Positions 8,148 to 17,073 are shown, numbered from the stretch's first letter. The stretch: DNA of 64,000 nt from Antarcticimicrobium sp. (GCF_029212575.1 NZ_JARGPK010000080.1:1-64000), one strand, 5' to 3'. Notes: generated by a model not told the origin, from the sequence alone. Made by a program: numbers and translations.

Positions 8148-8618
8148 TCAGGCCCGGTGATAGGGAGAGCCGGCCAGGATGGTGGCGGCGCGGTAGAGCT
8201 GCTCGGCGACCATCACGCGGGCCAGCATGTGCGGCCAGACCATCTTGCCGAAGGAGAGGCTGAAATCGGCCTCGGCGCGCAGCCCCGGGTCGATGCCGTC
8301 GGCGCCGCCGATGACAATGGCCAGATCGCCGCGGCCCTGGTCGCGCCAGCCGGCGAGCTTCCCCGCGAAATCGGGCGAAGAGATCTGCGCCCCGCGTTCA
8401 TCCAGCGTGCAGATCACCGCACCCCCGGGCAGCGCCCGGCGCAGGAGCGCGCCCTCGGCGACCATTCCCGCGTTCTTGCGGTCGCCCACCTCCAACACCT
8501 CAGCCGGTCCGAGGCCCAGCGCGCGCCCGGTGCGGTCGAAGCGTTTCAGGTAATCGTCGATCAGGGTTTTCTCGGGCCCGGCGCGCAGGCGCCCGACCGC
8601 GCAAATCCGGATGCGCAT
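8148..8618 (-). CDS. rlmH: 23S rRNA (pseudouridine1915-N3)-methyltransferase
   Basis: The 156-residue SPOUT-class enzyme methylates pseudouridine 1915 in helix 69 of 23S rRNA. Visible signatures are the N-terminal IRICAVGRLR, the central LDERGAQISSPDFA segment, the knot region IVIGGADGIDPG, and the C-terminal LARVMVAEQLYRAATILAGSPYHR. Length matches the family. It lies downstream of rsfS on the same strand, the usual bacterial pairing, with 54 bases between them. Confidence 0.96.
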   Translation of the reverse strand: MRIRICAVGRLRAGPEKTLIDDYLKRFDRTGRALGLGPAEVLEVGDRKNAGMVAEGALLRRALPGGAVICTLDERGAQISSPDFAGKLAGWRDQGRGDLAIVIGGADGIDPGLRAEADFSLSFGKMVWPHMLARVMVAEQLYRAATILAGSPYHRA

Positions 8619-8672
8619 TCAAGGTCCGTTTCCCGGCCCGCGGGGGCGGGCCGACGCCGTCTCGGGCGGATC

Positions 8673-9032
8673 TCAGGCGGTGGCGGCGCCCTGCGGCAGC
8701 CACATCTTTTCCAGCTGGTAGAACTCGCGCACTTCCGGACGGAAGAGATGCACGATCACGTCGCCGGTGTCGATCAGCACCCAGTCGCCGGTGTCCTTGC
8801 CTTCGACCTTGGCAATGACGCCGAACTCCTGCTTGAGCCGGTCGACCAGTTTCTCAGCCATCGCCGAGACCTGCCGCGAGGATCGGCCCGAGGCGATCAC
8901 CATGTAATCGCCAATGGCTGTGCGGCCGCGCAGGTCGATCTGCACGAGCTCTTCGGCCTTGTCGGAGTCCAGAGAGGAAAGAATGCGCGCCAGCAGCGCT
9001 TCGCTGCTCGGCAGAGTCTGGGCCGCCATCAT
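8673..9032 (-). CDS. rsfS: Ribosome silencing factor RsfS/Iojap
   Basis: The protein binds uL14 on the 50S subunit and blocks subunit joining in starvation. The conserved core is present: KAEELVQIDLRG, GDYMVIASGRSSRQVSAMAEKLVD, and GDWVLIDTGDVIVHLFRPEVREFYQLEKMW. The frame is open further upstream to a TTG at 9143. I prefer the ATG pair at 9032/9029, which gives 119 residues, the usual family length. The upstream extension is Pro/Ala-rich and unlike the family. No strong Shine-Dalgarno precedes 9032. Instead an 18-codon open frame with a perfect ribosome site ends on this start (ATGATG), suggesting coupled translation. The ATG at 9056 is an alternative. Confidence 0.92.
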   Translation of the reverse strand: MMAAQTLPSSEALLARILSSLDSDKAEELVQIDLRGRTAIGDYMVIASGRSSRQVSAMAEKLVDRLKQEFGVIAKVEGKDTGDWVLIDTGDVIVHLFRPEVREFYQLEKMWLPQGAATA

Positions 9033-9085
9033 ACCGGCCCGGTCATCAGCGGGCATCGCCGCTTCTGCGTGGGGTGACAGGACAT
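9029..9085 (-). CDS. Candidate 18-codon upstream ORF coupled to rsfS
   Basis: An ATG at 9085 sits three bases after GAAGGAGG, the best ribosome site in this region, and encodes MSCHPTQKRRCPLMTGPV. Its TGA (9031-9029) overlaps the first of two tandem rsfS ATG codons. The frame differs from rsfS. It could be a leader peptide that delivers ribosomes to rsfS, or a chance consequence of a mis-set rsfS start; the spacing between GGAGG and the ATG is short. Confidence 0.35.
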   Translation of the reverse strand: MSCHPTQKRRCPLMTGPV

Positions 9086-9207
9086 TGTCCTCCTTCGTGG
9101 GCGCCGGCCTGACCCCCGGCGCGGGGTAGTTTGAAGGTAGCAAGCCGCAGGTGACATTTCAATGAATCGTGGGCCTGAGGGGCCGCGAGTGGCGCCAATT
9201 GGCCACG

Positions 9208-10548
9208 TCAGCCGTTTTCCGTGCTGTTTCCGGCGCGCGCGGGGTCGTTGAGGTGGCGCACCTCGCGCTGCGGGAAGGGGATGGAAATGCCGTTCTCCTG
9301 GAACGCGTCCCAGAGCGCGAGGAACACGTTGCCCTTGATGTTGGTCAGCCCGTCGGACGGATCGGTGATCCAGAACCGCAGGATGTAATCGACGCTGCTG
9401 TCGCCGAATCCTGTGATGTGACAGACTGGCGGATTCGGCTGGCTGAGCACGCGGCTGACCTTTTTCGCCGCTGCCACCGCCACCGCGCGCACCTTGTGCG
9501 GGTCGTCGCCATAAGAGGTGCCGAAATGGATGTCGAGGCGGACGAACTTGTTGGTATAGGACCAGTTGACCACCTGGCTGGTGATCAGATCCTCGTTCGG
9601 GATCAGGTATTCCTTGCCGTCGCGGGTGACCACCGAGACATAGCGCGCGCCCAGCGAATCGATCCAGCCGAAGGTTTCGCCCAGGCTGATCACGTCGCCC
9701 GGCTTGATCGAGCGGTCGAGCAGGATGATGATGCCCGAGACCAGGTTGGAGACCACCTTTTGCAGCCCGAAGCCGATGCCGACGCCCACCGCGCCGGACA
9801 GCAGAGCCAGCCCGGTCAGATCGAAGCCCAGCGCGCGAATGCCGGTGATGACCACGAAGCCATAGACCACGACCTGCACCGCCTTGATCGCCAGCACCCG
9901 CATCGAGGGGGACATGTCCTCGTTGCCCTGCAGGCTGCGGGTGGCGGTCTGGGTCAGCAGCCGCGCCAGAAGCAGCAGCGCCACGATCATCAGCAGCGCC
10001 TTGAGCATGGTCAGGACCGAGAGGCTGAGGCTGCCGACGCCCAGCACGAGGGAATCGAGAAAGGCCAGCGTGCCGTCAAGCACCTCCAGCGCGAAGAGCG
10101 TGGCATAGATCCAGGCGCCCCAGGTCAGCAGCCGGCGAAGGGTGCGGTTCTGCACGAAGCGCGACAGCATCGCGATGACCAGCCAGGCGGTGGCCAGGGT
10201 GGCCGCGATCCCGATCAGGTAGCTGCGCGAGGGCCAGGTGACCTGCTGCATCACCAGATAGACCGCCCAGGCCCCGAGGGCGAAATAGATCAGCCCCAGC
10301 CGCTGGCGGATCTGCACCATCATCCGAAGCCGCCATTTCGGCCAGCCGTCACGGTCCCTTGTCCAGCCCTGCACCCGCGCCTCGGTCAGCAGGCGCAGCA
10401 GCCAGGCCAGCGCGATCAGCCCGAGAACGATCAGGATCTGGTTCTGCCGCCAGCCCGGCGTCAGGAACATCTGAACCAGGTCGCCGCCCTTGTCCAACAA
10501 CGCTGTCAGATGCTCGGCAAGGCCCGGGACGTCGGTGTTCTCTTCCAT
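9208..10548 (-). CDS. MscS-family mechanosensitive ion channel
   Basis: Starting at the ATG at 10548 (AAGGAG nine bases upstream) gives 446 residues. There are five to six predicted membrane helices. The MscS pore and beta domain is in the second half: GVGIGFGLQKVVSNLVSGIIILLDR contains the family's Gly/Ala-rich TM3 pattern, and VISLGETFGWIDSLGARYVSVVTRDGKEYLIPNEDL is the Sm-fold vestibule. The extra N-terminal helices mark it as an MscK/YbdG-like or larger MscS subtype. It should open under membrane tension to release solutes in hypo-osmotic shock. Divergent from leuC. Confidence 0.92.
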   Translation of the reverse strand: MEENTDVPGLAEHLTALLDKGGDLVQMFLTPGWRQNQILIVLGLIALAWLLRLLTEARVQGWTRDRDGWPKWRLRMMVQIRQRLGLIYFALGAWAVYLVMQQVTWPSRSYLIGIAATLATAWLVIAMLSRFVQNRTLRRLLTWGAWIYATLFALEVLDGTLAFLDSLVLGVGSLSLSVLTMLKALLMIVALLLLARLLTQTATRSLQGNEDMSPSMRVLAIKAVQVVVYGFVVITGIRALGFDLTGLALLSGAVGVGIGFGLQKVVSNLVSGIIILLDRSIKPGDVISLGETFGWIDSLGARYVSVVTRDGKEYLIPNEDLITSQVVNWSYTNKFVRLDIHFGTSYGDDPHKVRAVAVAAAKKVSRVLSQPNPPVCHITGFGDSSVDYILRFWITDPSDGLTNIKGNVFLALWDAFQENGISIPFPQREVRHLNDPARAGNSTENG

Positions 10549-10763
10549 GCGCTGCGCTCCTTGTCTGGCAGGTTGGAACGGATTGGCGGGGCTGGCAAGC
10601 TGCCCCGATCGCGCGGGCCGGCGGTTTCGCACCTTGATCGAAACCCGCGGCGGCTGTATCTGGGACAGCATGACACCGGAATTCGCCCCCTGTTTCGATC
10701 TTCAGGACCGCGCGCGGCTGCGCGAACGGTTCTTCGGGGCTGCCCGCACCGTTCTGGCCCGGC

Positions 10764-10822
10764 TATAATCCGGCCCCGCCAGCCCACGCACGCCATTTCC
10801 ATGCAAGAACGGGAGAGGACAG
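10764..10822 (+). promoter_or_regulatory. Candidate -10 box and ribosome site of leuC
   Basis: A perfect TATAAT lies at 10764-10769, 53 bases before the leuC ATG; GAGAGG lies seven bases before the ATG. No convincing -35 element is visible. No leucine-rich leader peptide is seen in the 274-base gap, so attenuation by leuL-type translation is not supported. Confidence 0.35.
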
Positions 10823-12244
10823 ATGTCCCCCAAGACCCTTTATGACAAAATCTGGGATGCCCACCTGGTCGACGCGACCGAGGACGGAACCAGCCTTCTT
10901 TATATCGACCGCCACCTGGTGCACGAGGTGACCAGCCCGCAGGCCTTCGAGGGGCTGCGCATGGCTGGGCGCGGCGTGCATGCGCCGGACAAGACCATCG
11001 CGGTGCCGGACCACAACGTGCCGACCACGCCCGACCGCGAGAAGGGCATCGAGAACGAGGAAAGCCGCATCCAGGTCGAGGCGCTGGACAAGAACGCGCG
11101 CGAGTTCGGCGTCAACTATTACCCGGTGGACGACATCCGCCAGGGCATCGTGCATATCGTCGGACCGGAACAGGGCTGGACCCTGCCGGGGATGACGGTG
11201 GTTTGCGGTGACAGCCACACCGCCACCCACGGCGCCTTCGGCGCGCTGGCGCATGGCATCGGCACCTCGGAGGTGGAGCATGTGCTGGCCACCCAGACCC
11301 TGATCCAGACCAGATCGAAGAACATGAAGGTCGAGATCACCGGCGAGTTGCACCCGGGCGTCACCGCCAAGGACATCACCCTGAGCGTGATCGGCAAGAC
11401 CGGCACCGCCGGCGGCACCGGCCACGTGATCGAGTATTGCGGCGAGGCGATCCGCAAGCTGAGCATGGAAGGGCGGATGACCGTCTGCAACATGGCGATC
11501 GAGGGCGGCGCACGCGCCGGGCTGATTGCGCCGGACGAGACCACCTTTGACTACATCAAGGGCCGCCCGCACGCGCCCAAGGGCGCCCAGTGGGAGGCCG
11601 CGCTGGCGTGGTGGAAGACGCTTTATTCCGATGACGACGCCCATTGGGACAAGGTGATCACGCTGGACGCGGACGAGATCGCGCCGGTGGTGACCTGGGG
11701 CACCAGCCCCGAGGATGTGCTGCCGATCACCGGCACCGTGCCAAACCCCGAGGATTTCACCGGCGGCAAGGTCGAGGCGGTCAAGCGCGCGCTCGATTAC
11801 ATGGGGCTGACCCCGGGCCAGAAGCTGGCCGACATCGAGATCGACACTGTCTTTATCGGGTCGTGCACCAACGGCCGGATCGAGGATCTGCGCGCCGTCG
11901 CGGAGATCGTGAAGGGCAAGAAGATCAAGGAGGGCATCCGCGCCATGATCGTTCCCGGCTCGGGCCTTGTCCGCGCCCAGGCCGAGGAAGAGGGGCTGGC
12001 CGAGATCTTCAAGGACGCCGGCTTCGAATGGCGCCTGGCGGGCTGCTCCATGTGCCTGGCGATGAACCCCGACCAGCTTTCCCCCGGCGAGCGCTGCGCG
12101 GCGACCTCGAACCGCAATTTCGAGGGCCGGCAGGGCCGCGGCGGGCGCACCCACCTGCTGAGCCCGGCAATGGCCGCCGCCGCCGCGCTGACCGGTCGGC
12201 TGACGGACGTGCGCGAGCTGATGGCCGAATCGGAACCGGCCTGA
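10823..12244 (+). CDS. leuC: 3-isopropylmalate dehydratase large subunit
   Basis: The 473-residue aconitase-family subunit isomerises 2-isopropylmalate to 3-isopropylmalate with LeuD. [4Fe-4S] ligands are visible in GSCTNGR and [12 protein letters not shown]. Substrate-pocket motifs [24 protein letters not shown] and the C-terminal [25 protein letters not shown] are intact. Length is normal. Unlike compact leuCDB operons, leuD lies 1.1 kb downstream beyond an opposing glycosyltransferase-like gene, so leuC is probably monocistronic; a bidirectional hairpin follows it. Confidence 0.98.
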   Translation: MSPKTLYDKIWDAHLVDATEDGTSLLYIDRHLVHEVTSPQAFEGLRMAGRGVHAPDKTIAVPDHNVPTTPDREKGIENEESRIQVEALDKNAREFGVNYYPVDDIRQGIVHIVGPEQGWTLPGMTVVCGDSHTATHGAFGALAHGIGTSEVEHVLATQTLIQTRSKNMKVEITGELHPGVTAKDITLSVIGKTGTAGGTGHVIEYCGEAIRKLSMEGRMTVCNMAIEGGARAGLIAPDETTFDYIKGRPHAPKGAQWEAALAWWKTLYSDDDAHWDKVITLDADEIAPVVTWGTSPEDVLPITGTVPNPEDFTGGKVEAVKRALDYMGLTPGQKLADIEIDTVFIGSCTNGRIEDLRAVAEIVKGKKIKEGIRAMIVPGSGLVRAQAEEEGLAEIFKDAGFEWRLAGCSMCLAMNPDQLSPGERCAATSNRNFEGRQGRGGRTHLLSPAMAAAAALTGRLTDVRELMAESEPA

Positions 12245-12265
12245 GGCGATGCCCGCCGTTTCGCA

Positions 12266-12293
12266 TGATCCGGCGCCTGCCGCGCCGGGATCA
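12266..12293. terminator. Hairpin between convergent leuC and glycosyltransferase-like gene
   Basis: TGATCCGGCGC (12266-12276) pairs with GCGCCGGGATCA (12282-12293) with one bulged G and a five-base loop. It sits 22 bases past the leuC stop and includes the stop codon of the opposing gene. There is no T tract, so it may act as a barrier rather than a classic terminator. Confidence 0.45.
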
Positions 12294-13220
12294 GACCGCC
12301 GCGCCGGAGAACATCCGCGAGGCGGCCTCGAAGGACTGCGCGCGCTCCGCGACCGGGAAGCCATGGGTGGACTGCACCGCCATGGCGCAATTCTTCGGCG
12401 TCATCCGCGCGACCTGGGTCTTGAAATCGAAAGCAGCGTTTGCGGTCTCCGGCCAGAACGAGTTGCAGAAGGAGTGGGTCTCGGCGGCAAGTCCGCGGTT
12501 TTGCGCCACCAGATCGGCGTAGATCCCGTAGATGAAATACTCCGAGATCGTCCCGTGCCGCAAAAGCACCTCGTGATAGGGGCGGCCGTGCGCCGCCTCG
12601 ATCCGGGCGACCATCCCGCGCGCGGTTTCGCTGCTCCACAGAACGCAGTTGTCGATGTAATGGGTGGCGAAATCCGCCGGCACTTCGATGCCGAGACAGT
12701 CGGCCGCCGCCTCGATCCACGCCCGGTGCGCGGCGATGGGCTGCTGGCCCGGCACGTGAAAAAACCGGACCCGGCCCTGGGCGTCGACGGCATCGCGGGC
12801 CGACAGGCGGCGCACGAAGAAGACGTCGCTGTCCACATGCATGACCGCGCGCGCGGGACTGTGTCGGGCGAACTCGATCTTCAGGATCTGCTGGATCATC
12901 CAGCCGCGCATAAGGGACAGGCGGGGCGTCAGGTAAAGTGGACGCCGCAAGGCGCCGCTGAGGAAAGACAGCGCGGACAGACGGCGCGGCAGCGCGAACA
13001 GCCGCATCGGCAGCACGCTTTCCTGCGCGACGATCCGGCGCCGGTCCGAGGCGTATTGCGCAAAGGCGGCACAATCTGCCGCCGGGACGATGACAGTATG
13101 GCGGATGTCCGGGTCGACGTGGCGGTCGACGGAGCGCGCCAGCACATCGAAGATTTCGATGTCGCGCGCCATCGAGCAGGTCAGCAGGCCCAGCCCATCG
13201 GCGGGGACGTCGTCGGGCAT
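12291..13220 (-). CDS. Glycosyltransferase-like protein (resembles DUF6492)
   Basis: Start at the ATG at 13220 (AAGGGAAGGGA six bases upstream) gives 309 residues. An N-terminal GLLTCSMARDIEIFDVLARSV segment resembles the nucleotide-sugar Rossmann strand. A DxD-type HVDSDVFFVR sits near the middle, and HYIDNCVLWSSE and SEYFIYGIYADL follow. This pattern matches the DUF6492 group of GT-A-like proteins as I remember it. No signal peptide or membrane segment is evident, so it is probably cytoplasmic. Donor and acceptor are unknown. It is inserted, opposite in direction, between leuC and leuD. A surface-polysaccharide role is inference only. Confidence 0.6.
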   Translation of the reverse strand: MPDDVPADGLGLLTCSMARDIEIFDVLARSVDRHVDPDIRHTVIVPAADCAAFAQYASDRRRIVAQESVLPMRLFALPRRLSALSFLSGALRRPLYLTPRLSLMRGWMIQQILKIEFARHSPARAVMHVDSDVFFVRRLSARDAVDAQGRVRFFHVPGQQPIAAHRAWIEAAADCLGIEVPADFATHYIDNCVLWSSETARGMVARIEAAHGRPYHEVLLRHGTISEYFIYGIYADLVAQNRGLAAETHSFCNSFWPETANAAFDFKTQVARMTPKNCAMAVQSTHGFPVAERAQSFEAASRMFSGAAV

Positions 13221-13335
13221 CTGAGATCCCTTCCCTTGTATCCGGCCGCAGCATTGAAAATGGCCGGGCACAAATCAACCCATCATCACAAGGATCGCCG
13301 CGCCGATGCGCGCGGCTGAGCATCGAGGACACCCC

Positions 13336-13941
13336 ATGGACAAATTCACCAAGATCACCGGCGTCGCCGCCCCCCTGCCCCTGATCAATATCGATACCGA
13401 CATGATCATCCCCAAGCAGTTCCTGAAAACCATCAAGCGGTCGGGGCTGGGCGTGAACCTGTTCGACGAGATGCGCTACCTCGACGACGGCAGCGAGAAC
13501 CCCGACTTCGTGCTGAACAAGCCGGCCTATCGTAAGGCCGAGGTCCTGGTCGCGGGCGACAATTTCGGCTGCGGCTCGTCGCGCGAACACGCCCCCTGGG
13601 CGATCAAGGATTTCGGCATCCGCTGCGTGATCGCGCCCAGCTTTGCCGACATCTTCTTCAACAACTGCTTCAAGAACGGCATCCTGCCGATCGCCCTGCC
13701 GCAAGAGCAGGTCGACGTGCTGATGAAGGACGCGGAAAAGGGCGAGAACGCCCGCATGACCGTGGACCTGGAGGCGCAGACCGTGACCACCTCGGACGGC
13801 GAGGTGTTTTCCTTCGAGGTCGATGCCTTCAAGAAACACTGCCTGCTCGAGGGGCTGGACGACATCGCCCTGACGCTGGAAAAAACCCCGGCGATCGAAA
13901 GCTTCGAGGCCAGGGCCGAGATGGAACGCCCCTGGGTCTGA
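13336..13941 (+). CDS. leuD: 3-isopropylmalate dehydratase small subunit
   Basis: The 201-residue partner of LeuC carries the mobile swivel domain. Visible are [24 protein letters not shown], the substrate loop [14 protein letters not shown], and the [22 protein letters not shown] segment. Start is set at the ATG at 13336, five bases after GAGGAC; an in-frame upstream ATG at 13306 lacks a ribosome site and would add ten non-family residues. It is separated from leuC by an opposing gene, so it needs its own promoter in the 115-base gap. A strong terminator follows. Confidence 0.97.
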   Translation: MDKFTKITGVAAPLPLINIDTDMIIPKQFLKTIKRSGLGVNLFDEMRYLDDGSENPDFVLNKPAYRKAEVLVAGDNFGCGSSREHAPWAIKDFGIRCVIAPSFADIFFNNCFKNGILPIALPQEQVDVLMKDAEKGENARMTVDLEAQTVTTSDGEVFSFEVDAFKKHCLLEGLDDIALTLEKTPAIESFEARAEMERPWV

Positions 13942-14002
13942 GCCCGGCGTGATGGCCTGCGGCCGCCCGAGCAGCCGCGCAAGACCGGTACAAGATATGG
14001 TG

Positions 14003-14028
14003 TCCGCCCCGCTTTCGGGGCGGATTTT
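14003..14028 (+). terminator. Rho-independent terminator after leuD
   Basis: TCCGCCCCG (14003-14011) pairs with CGGGGCGGA (14016-14024) around loop CTTT, followed by TTTT. It lies 62 bases past the leuD stop. The rest of the 289-base gap to the next gene shows nothing I can name. Confidence 0.85.
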
Positions 14029-14230
14029 CGTGGTGCATTGATGCAAACGCGCACCAGTTTCTCCATGTTTTTGCCGTAAATTCAGTCTTTTGTGAGAGGG
14101 CAGCTTGAGCCCGTGGCTGAAAGTCGGCACAAATATGTCCTAATTGAGGCAAGCCGTCCTTCGGGGCGGGGTCAAGTTGGAACAAAGGCGCGGCATCGTA
14201 TCGCCCTGTCCAGGTTGAAGGGATCGAACA

Positions 14231-15064
14231 GTGTTTGCACGCTTCGCTGGCGCGGCCTTGCGGGCAGTCCTGGTGGCTGTCGTCTTGGCGATTCCGTCGC
14301 TCTTGCTGCCGGCTTCGGCGGCGGGCGGACCCGAGATCGTGACACTTCTGGCGCTGGTCGCCGGGCTGCTGACCTTTGCCGAATACAGCTCCAACTATCC
14401 CAGCATCGTCGAGTTCCGCGATGCGCCGCCGCTGAACCGGATGCGTTTTGCCGCCCTGACGGCGATGGTTCTGGCGCTGACGCTGATCGCCAAGCACGCG
14501 GTGGAGCCGACCAACCTGACGGCGCTGTTCGCCGGTCTGGGCCGGCTGATCGGCGGGCTGACCGATTTTCCTTATTCGCCGGTGCGGCTGGCGGTTTTGA
14601 TGCTGCCCGCCTCGGCGCCGCCCGAATTGCTGGATGCGGTGCGGATCGCCGCCGGCGTGACCTATGCGATCGCGCTGACCGCCGTTGTAACCTTTGTGTT
14701 TGCGGTGCGCGTCCTGGGCTGGCCGGTCGGCAACGGGTCTTTCAACGTGTGGATCAACCTGCCGCTGTTCGACCCGACCGCGGGCGGCGACGTGGTGCAC
14801 CGGCTGCAGCGTGACGGGCAGATCAACATGGTGCTCGGGGCGCTGCTACCCTTTGCCATCCCGGCGCTGGTCAAGCTGGGGTCGGACCTGATCCGGCCCG
14901 ACGTTCTGCAGGATCCCCAGACCCTGATCTGGGCGATGAGCGCCTGGGCCTTCCTTCCGGCCAGCATGGTGATGCGCGGAGTGGCGCTGTTGCGGATCGC
15001 GGTGCTGATCGAAGAAAAACGCCGCCGATCCTATGCCGATACCGAGGCCGTGCAGACCGCATGA
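14231..15064 (+). CDS. Multi-pass membrane protein of unknown function
   Basis: This 277-residue protein starts at GTG with GAAGGGA seven bases upstream. About seven hydrophobic segments are visible (residues 10-35, 37-50, 75-87, 95-125, 140-165, 197-215 and 235-262). The C-terminal tail is short and charged (EEKRRRSYADTE). I do not recognise a family. It overlaps the next gene by four bases (ATGA), so the two are translationally coupled and may act together at the envelope. Confidence 0.75.
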   Translation: MFARFAGAALRAVLVAVVLAIPSLLLPASAAGGPEIVTLLALVAGLLTFAEYSSNYPSIVEFRDAPPLNRMRFAALTAMVLALTLIAKHAVEPTNLTALFAGLGRLIGGLTDFPYSPVRLAVLMLPASAPPELLDAVRIAAGVTYAIALTAVVTFVFAVRVLGWPVGNGSFNVWINLPLFDPTAGGDVVHRLQRDGQINMVLGALLPFAIPALVKLGSDLIRPDVLQDPQTLIWAMSAWAFLPASMVMRGVALLRIAVLIEEKRRRSYADTEAVQTA

Positions 15065-16143
15065 GCCGGGCCACCGCCCTTTTCATTCTCCTTTTGTGCG
15101 GCCTCTGCGCACCGGGTCACGCCGAGCCCCTGCGGATTGCCAGCTTCAATGCCGAGTTGCAGCGGCAGGGGCCGGGGCTTTTGCTGCGCGACATCGAGCG
15201 GGGCGAGGATGCGCAGGTCATCGCCGTGGTCGAGGTGATCGCGCGCTCCGGGGCCGATATCCTGGCGCTGCAGGGTTTCGACTGGGATCACGAGGGGCGC
15301 GCGCTGACGGCGCTGGCCGCAAGGCTGGAGGCCGCCGGGGCGCCCTACCCGCACCGCCTGGCGCTGCGGCCCAACAGTGGGCTCGCCTCGGGTCTGGATC
15401 TGGACGGCGACGGGACGCTTGGCGGCCCGGGCGATGCGCAGGGGTACGGGGCGTTCACCGGCCAGGGCGGGATCGCGGTGCTGTCGCGGTTCCCGATCCT
15501 GCGCGACGGGGTTCGGGATTTCAGCGGGTTGCTCTGGCGCGACCTGCCCGGCGCGCTGCTGCCGGTTCATCCCGACGGATCACCGTTCCCCTCGCCTGAG
15601 GCGCTCGCGGAGCAACGGCTGTTCTCCACAGGCCATTGGGTGGTGCCGATCGACGCGCCGGGCGGGGTGGTGACGCTGTTGACCTTCCAGGCCGGACCGC
15701 CGGTGTTCGACGGGGCCGAGGACCGCAACGGGCGGCGCAACCACGACGAAATCACCTTCTGGCTCCGATTTCTCGACGGGGCCTTCGGCGCCGCGCCACA
15801 GGCGGGGTTCGTGATCGCGGGCGGCGCCAATCTCGATCCCAGCGACGGTGCCGGGCGGCACGCGGCGATTCGTGCTCTGCTGGACGACCCGCGCCTGACG
15901 GACCCGCGCCCGGCCAGTGAAGGCGCGGCGCGGGCCGGGGATCAAACCCACGCCGGGCCCGACCGCCTTGATACCGTGGACTGGGACGGGCCGGGGCGGC
16001 TGCGGGTGGATTACGTGCTGCCCTCGTCAGACTGGACGGTCGAGGGCGCCGGCGTGGTCTGGCCCGGTCCCGGAGACCCCGGCCGTGCCGCCGCCCTGCG
16101 CGCCAGCCGTCACCGGCTGGTCTGGGTGGATCTCGGGCGGTAG
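15061..16143 (+). CDS. Exported endonuclease/exonuclease/phosphatase-fold protein
   Basis: The 360-residue protein has a signal peptide (MSRATALFILLLCGLCAPGHA) and then an EEP-fold domain. The strand RIASFNAEL holds the Asn that normally binds metal. ILALQGFDWD replaces the usual Q-x-E, GIAVLSRFPI is the central strand, FVIAGGANLDPSDG corresponds to the GDFN motif (here GANLD), and RLRVDYVLPSSDW precedes the final RHRLVWVD. Several usual catalytic residues are altered (Gln rather than Glu in the second motif), so activity is uncertain. It probably hydrolyses phosphodiesters or phosphomonoesters in the periplasm. Coupled to the membrane protein upstream. Its last 117 bases are overlapped by the opposing epimerase. 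Confidence 0.75.
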   Translation: MSRATALFILLLCGLCAPGHAEPLRIASFNAELQRQGPGLLLRDIERGEDAQVIAVVEVIARSGADILALQGFDWDHEGRALTALAARLEAAGAPYPHRLALRPNSGLASGLDLDGDGTLGGPGDAQGYGAFTGQGGIAVLSRFPILRDGVRDFSGLLWRDLPGALLPVHPDGSPFPSPEALAEQRLFSTGHWVVPIDAPGGVVTLLTFQAGPPVFDGAEDRNGRRNHDEITFWLRFLDGAFGAAPQAGFVIAGGANLDPSDGAGRHAAIRALLDDPRLTDPRPASEGAARAGDQTHAGPDRLDTVDWDGPGRLRVDYVLPSSDWTVEGAGVVWPGPGDPGRAAALRASRHRLVWVDLGR

Positions 16144-16989
16144 CCCGGCCAGCATCACCTCGCGCGGATCACTGGGCTCGAACCCCGGCAGCAGGCGGTG
16201 AAACTTTTTCCCCGACAGCCGGTGCGGCATGTCCCAGAGATAGCGCATCTCGCACAGTTCCCGCGCCAGTTCCCAGACCGGCGACGCGAGGCGCATCATC
16301 CACCACGGGAACCGCGACAGGCGCAGCGGGCGGTGCAGCTCGACCTCCAGCCGCGCACGCAGTTCGTTGACGGAAAAGCTGTGGCCGGGAAAGGGGACAT
16401 CCTCGAAATCCGCAAGACTGTCGCGCATTTCGACCAGCGACACCACCGCGCGCGCCCAGTCGGGCATATAGGCATAGGGCTGCATCGCATCCGGGTCGCC
16501 CATCGCCTGGATGCGGCCGCGCTTTGCGCCGCCGAGCAGCAGCATGCTCATCACGTCGCCGTTGCGCTCGGGGTCGATGAAGTTGCCGGCCCGCAGGATC
16601 AGGGTCTGCACGCCGCTGTCGCGATAGGCGCGCTCCATCTCGACCCGGATCCTGCCCTTGCGCGAACAGGGGGTCTGGGGCGTATCCTCGTCGATATCGT
16701 GCAAAACGCGCCCGAAATTGTACACATTGCCCGGGATCACCACCATCGCGCCCGAGGCACGGGCGGCGGCGATGACCTGTGCGGTGATCTTGGGGATGAT
16801 CCCGGCCCAGTCGTGGTAATTGGGCGGGTTCAGCCCGTTGACGATCACGTCGCAGCCCAGGGCGGCCTTTGTCATGTCGTCGCGGGACCGGTCGAAGAGG
16901 CGGACCTGCCAGCCGGCCTTCCGGAAGGCGGCGGCGGAATGGCGGCCGATCTTGCCGGACCCGCCGAGGATGAGAACAGTCTTGGTCAT
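16027..16989 (-). CDS. NAD(P)-dependent epimerase/NmrA-like oxidoreductase
   Basis: Starting at the ATG at 16989 (AAAGGAG seven bases upstream) gives 320 residues. The N-terminal dinucleotide site VLILGGSGKIGRHSA (GxxGxxG) is clear, followed by the atypical short-chain dehydrogenase strands VIVNGLNPPNY and VIPGNVYNFG. The C-terminal 40 residues are Gly/Pro/Ala-rich and encoded opposite the 3' end of the endonuclease-fold gene. The substrate is unknown. It is divergent from a LysR-type gene, the usual arrangement for a regulator controlling its neighbour. Confidence 0.82.
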   Translation of the reverse strand: MTKTVLILGGSGKIGRHSAAAFRKAGWQVRLFDRSRDDMTKAALGCDVIVNGLNPPNYHDWAGIIPKITAQVIAAARASGAMVVIPGNVYNFGRVLHDIDEDTPQTPCSRKGRIRVEMERAYRDSGVQTLILRAGNFIDPERNGDVMSMLLLGGAKRGRIQAMGDPDAMQPYAYMPDWARAVVSLVEMRDSLADFEDVPFPGHSFSVNELRARLEVELHRPLRLSRFPWWMMRLASPVWELARELCEMRYLWDMPHRLSGKKFHRLLPGFEPSDPREVMLAGLPPEIHPDQPVTAGAQGGGTAGVSGTGPDHAGALDRPV

Positions 16990-17073
16990 GGGATCGCTCC
17001 TTTGCTTGTGCATCTGACAGGAAGATGAGCGAAACATATTCGTTTTGAAATTGCCCAGGATTGACGACATGAT

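Noticed and set aside
10670-10768. 32-codon frame before leuC as a leader peptide
   Set aside because: It has only two terminal Leu residues spaced apart, no ribosome site and no visible attenuator hairpins.
11797-14130. 777-codon open frame opposite leuC/leuD
   Set aside because: It runs through both leu genes and the glycosyltransferase-like gene in other frames and has no recognisable domain.
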